Assembly: GCA_041752115.1 (NCBI GenBank)
Contig: JBGSHS010000179.1
Span: 10,383-74,382 of the forward strand
Length of the DNA stretch: 64,000 nucleotides
Origin: JAJRVM01 sp041752115
GTDB lineage: Bacteria; Planctomycetota; Planctomycetia; Pirellulales; Pirellulaceae
Direction: 5' to 3'
Both the position numbers and the translations under genes were made by a program. The notes under the pieces were generated by a model that was given only the letters and a program-made list of their open reading frames with translations, was not told the DNA's origin and did not search any database. Below are positions 62,985-64,000 of the stretch, piece after piece. Within the stretch, counting starts at the first letter, position 1, and each line of letters opens with the position of its first letter.

Positions 62985-63377
62985 ATGATTGATACCATGT
63001 CCCGAAATGAATCTTGCTGCCAGGCGTCGAAGGCCCGCGGCGCTGCAGCCATTGTGGCGTACAAGCCTCGCTTCGACGTATGGGAAGATGACAACGAAGT
63101 GACGTTGTTGGGCGATCTGCCGGGCGTGCTGCCCGAAGATCTCGAGATCCGGTACCAAGACCAGCAGTTGACGATTTCCGGCAAAGTGCCGCCACGTCAC
63201 GAACAGGGCATGCTTCGGCTCAGCGAGTACGGTGTCGGTGATTTCCAGCGCAGTTTTACGCTGGCCGACACGATCGACCCTGACCAGATTTCGGCCGACC
63301 TGAAGAACGGCGTGTTGACGCTCCACCTGCCCAAGAAAGAGGAAGTCAAGAGCCGGAGGATTACGGTTCAGGCCTGA
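62985..63377 (+). CDS. Second small heat shock protein, Hsp20 family
   Basis: A 130-residue paralogue of the preceding gene. The alpha-crystallin domain (about 26-128) includes KPRFDVWEDDNEVTLLGDLP, LTISGKVP and LKNGVLTLHLPKKEEVKSRR. The N-terminal arm is short with a Cys pair (CC at 11-12). It begins 88 bases after the first hsp20 with no promoter of its own recognised, so the two are probably one transcript and may co-assemble. Confidence 0.95.
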   Translation: MIDTMSRNESCCQASKARGAAAIVAYKPRFDVWEDDNEVTLLGDLPGVLPEDLEIRYQDQQLTISGKVPPRHEQGMLRLSEYGVGDFQRSFTLADTIDPDQISADLKNGVLTLHLPKKEEVKSRRITVQA

Positions 63378-63479
63378 GCCGGCCCGTCGGTCACCTCGGG
63401 CGAGTCAGGGAGAGCCCCCGCCCCAGTCGGGCCGGCGGTGTAATGAGGACCTCGCATGCGGCGTGTGCAGCTCTTGGGC

Positions 63480-63494
63480 TGGCACGCCGTTTGC
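63480..63494 (+). promoter_or_regulatory. Sigma-54 (-24/-12) promoter candidate for dnaK
   Basis: TGGCACGCCGTTTGC matches the full RpoN consensus, including the G after TGGCAC, with correct GG-to-GC spacing. It lies 172 bases before the dnaK start and within the 289-base gap after the second hsp20. Confidence 0.72.
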
Positions 63495-63666
63495 CTTGAA
63501 TGGCGAGTTGTGGTAGAGGCCAGTCGGCGACGAAAGTCCACGTCGCATCCCGGCAGGTGGCGAGCTTCAAGTCGCCCGATCCACAGACACTCCCACTGGA
63601 CAACTTTGCGACGGGCGGCGACAGCCCCCGCCGACACGAACATATCACTGAAAGGGGAATCACGTT

Positions 63667-64000
63667 ATGCAACATGAAAAAATCATCGGTATCGACCTCG
63701 GCACAACCAACTCCGTGGTAAGCGTAGTGGAAGGGGGCGAAGCCAAGGTCATTCAAAACGCGGAAGGCAACCGTCTGACTCCCAGCGTGGTGGCCTATAC
63801 CGACAAAGGAGAGCTCGTCGGAGAGCCGGCTAAGCGCCAAGCGGTCACCAACTCACGACGCACGGTCTACTCGATCAAACGCTTCATGGGCCGGCGGTAT
63901 CATGAAGTGGAATCGGAAGAGAAGATGGTGCCGTACGAAGTCACGGGGGGCGGAGACGACTATGTTCAGGTGCGGATTGATGGGAAGAAGTACACGCCGC
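63667..64000 (+). CDS. dnaK: Chaperone protein DnaK (Hsp70), 5' part only
   Basis: The first 111 codons of the Hsp70 chaperone; the rest is off the right edge. The actin-like ATPase opens with IIGIDLGTTNSVVSVVEGGE (phosphate-binding loop 1). It continues with NAEGNRLTPSVVAYTDKGE, LVGEPAKRQAVTN and TVYSIKRFMGRRYHEV, all typical of DnaK. AAAGGGGA precedes ATG 63667. It clusters with two hsp20 genes that hand substrates to it. Confidence 0.97.
   Translation, partial: MQHEKIIGIDLGTTNSVVSVVEGGEAKVIQNAEGNRLTPSVVAYTDKGELVGEPAKRQAVTNSRRTVYSIKRFMGRRYHEVESEEKMVPYEVTGGGDDYVQVRIDGKKYTP

Noticed and set aside
1..64000. tRNA, rRNA, integrase, transposase or prophage genes
   Set aside because: No T-loop-type sequences or recombinase motifs were found by eye; a covariance-model scan would be needed to exclude a tRNA fully.

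Overview
The window looks like a chromosomal segment of a planctomycete, probably a Pirellulaceae-like lineage. The evidence is the gene families, not any RNA marker: an ECF sigma factor beside a membrane Ser/Thr kinase with WD40 repeats, TPR/FG-GAP/ASPIC-UnbV proteins, DUF1080, DUF4214, DUF2092-thioredoxin fusions, Tat-exported sugar-isomerase TIM barrels, a PhoPQ-related protein, and GC-rich DNA littered with short dispersed repeats. No rRNA, tRNA, IS element, prophage or CRISPR array was recognised.

Layout. 1-8361 (minus): ECF sigma factor and receptor kinase, then a translationally coupled pair of exported FG-GAP/ASPIC proteins. 8596-14551: a galacturonokinase-like GHMP kinase, a Gfo/Idh/MocA oxidoreductase, a DUF1080 protein, a probable outer-membrane protein, a cluster of 8-bp-core repeats and a lone receiver domain. 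15339-19978 (plus): AGE-family epimerase, then ECF sigma, zinc-finger anti-sigma, a protein with secretin-N-like domains and an exported esterase. 20015-26389: PPP-type phosphatase, a FloA-N-terminal/zinc-ribbon protein, GTP-dependent PEP carboxykinase and an internally duplicated protein that may be pseudokinase-like. 26408-43868: penicillin acylase, two isomerase-like TIM barrels, a glycoside-hydrolase-like protein, a UroD-like methyltransferase, a sugar-porter MFS, a DUF4214 protein, a DUF2092-thioredoxin protein, an HGSNAT-like acyltransferase and an alpha/beta hydrolase. 44091-47962 (minus): tandem hydrolase and altronate/galactarate dehydratase, bracketed by inverted repeats. 48317-52847: a 12-fold repeat protein, an ankyrin lipoprotein and a neutral-ceramidase-like enzyme. 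52881-59704 (minus): a complete phosphate regulon operon, phoB-phoR-pstS-pstC-pstA-pstB-phoU. 60361-64000: PhoPQ-related protein, two Hsp20 proteins and the start of dnaK.

How the genes fit together. The kinase at 8596, the dehydratase at 46412, the epimerase, oxidoreductase, isomerases and sugar porter suggest use of uronic acids and other polysaccharide-derived sugars, though they are scattered and do not form one operon. The pst/pho genes are one tightly packed transcription unit with a candidate Pho box in front of pstS. The chaperone genes carry two near-perfect sigma-54 (-24/-12) promoter matches, one before hsp20 and one before dnaK, suggesting RpoN-dependent stress control. The strongest leads for undescribed biology are the 12-repeat protein, the duplicated protein downstream of pckG, the FloA-N/zinc-ribbon protein and the sigma-54 chaperone promoters.
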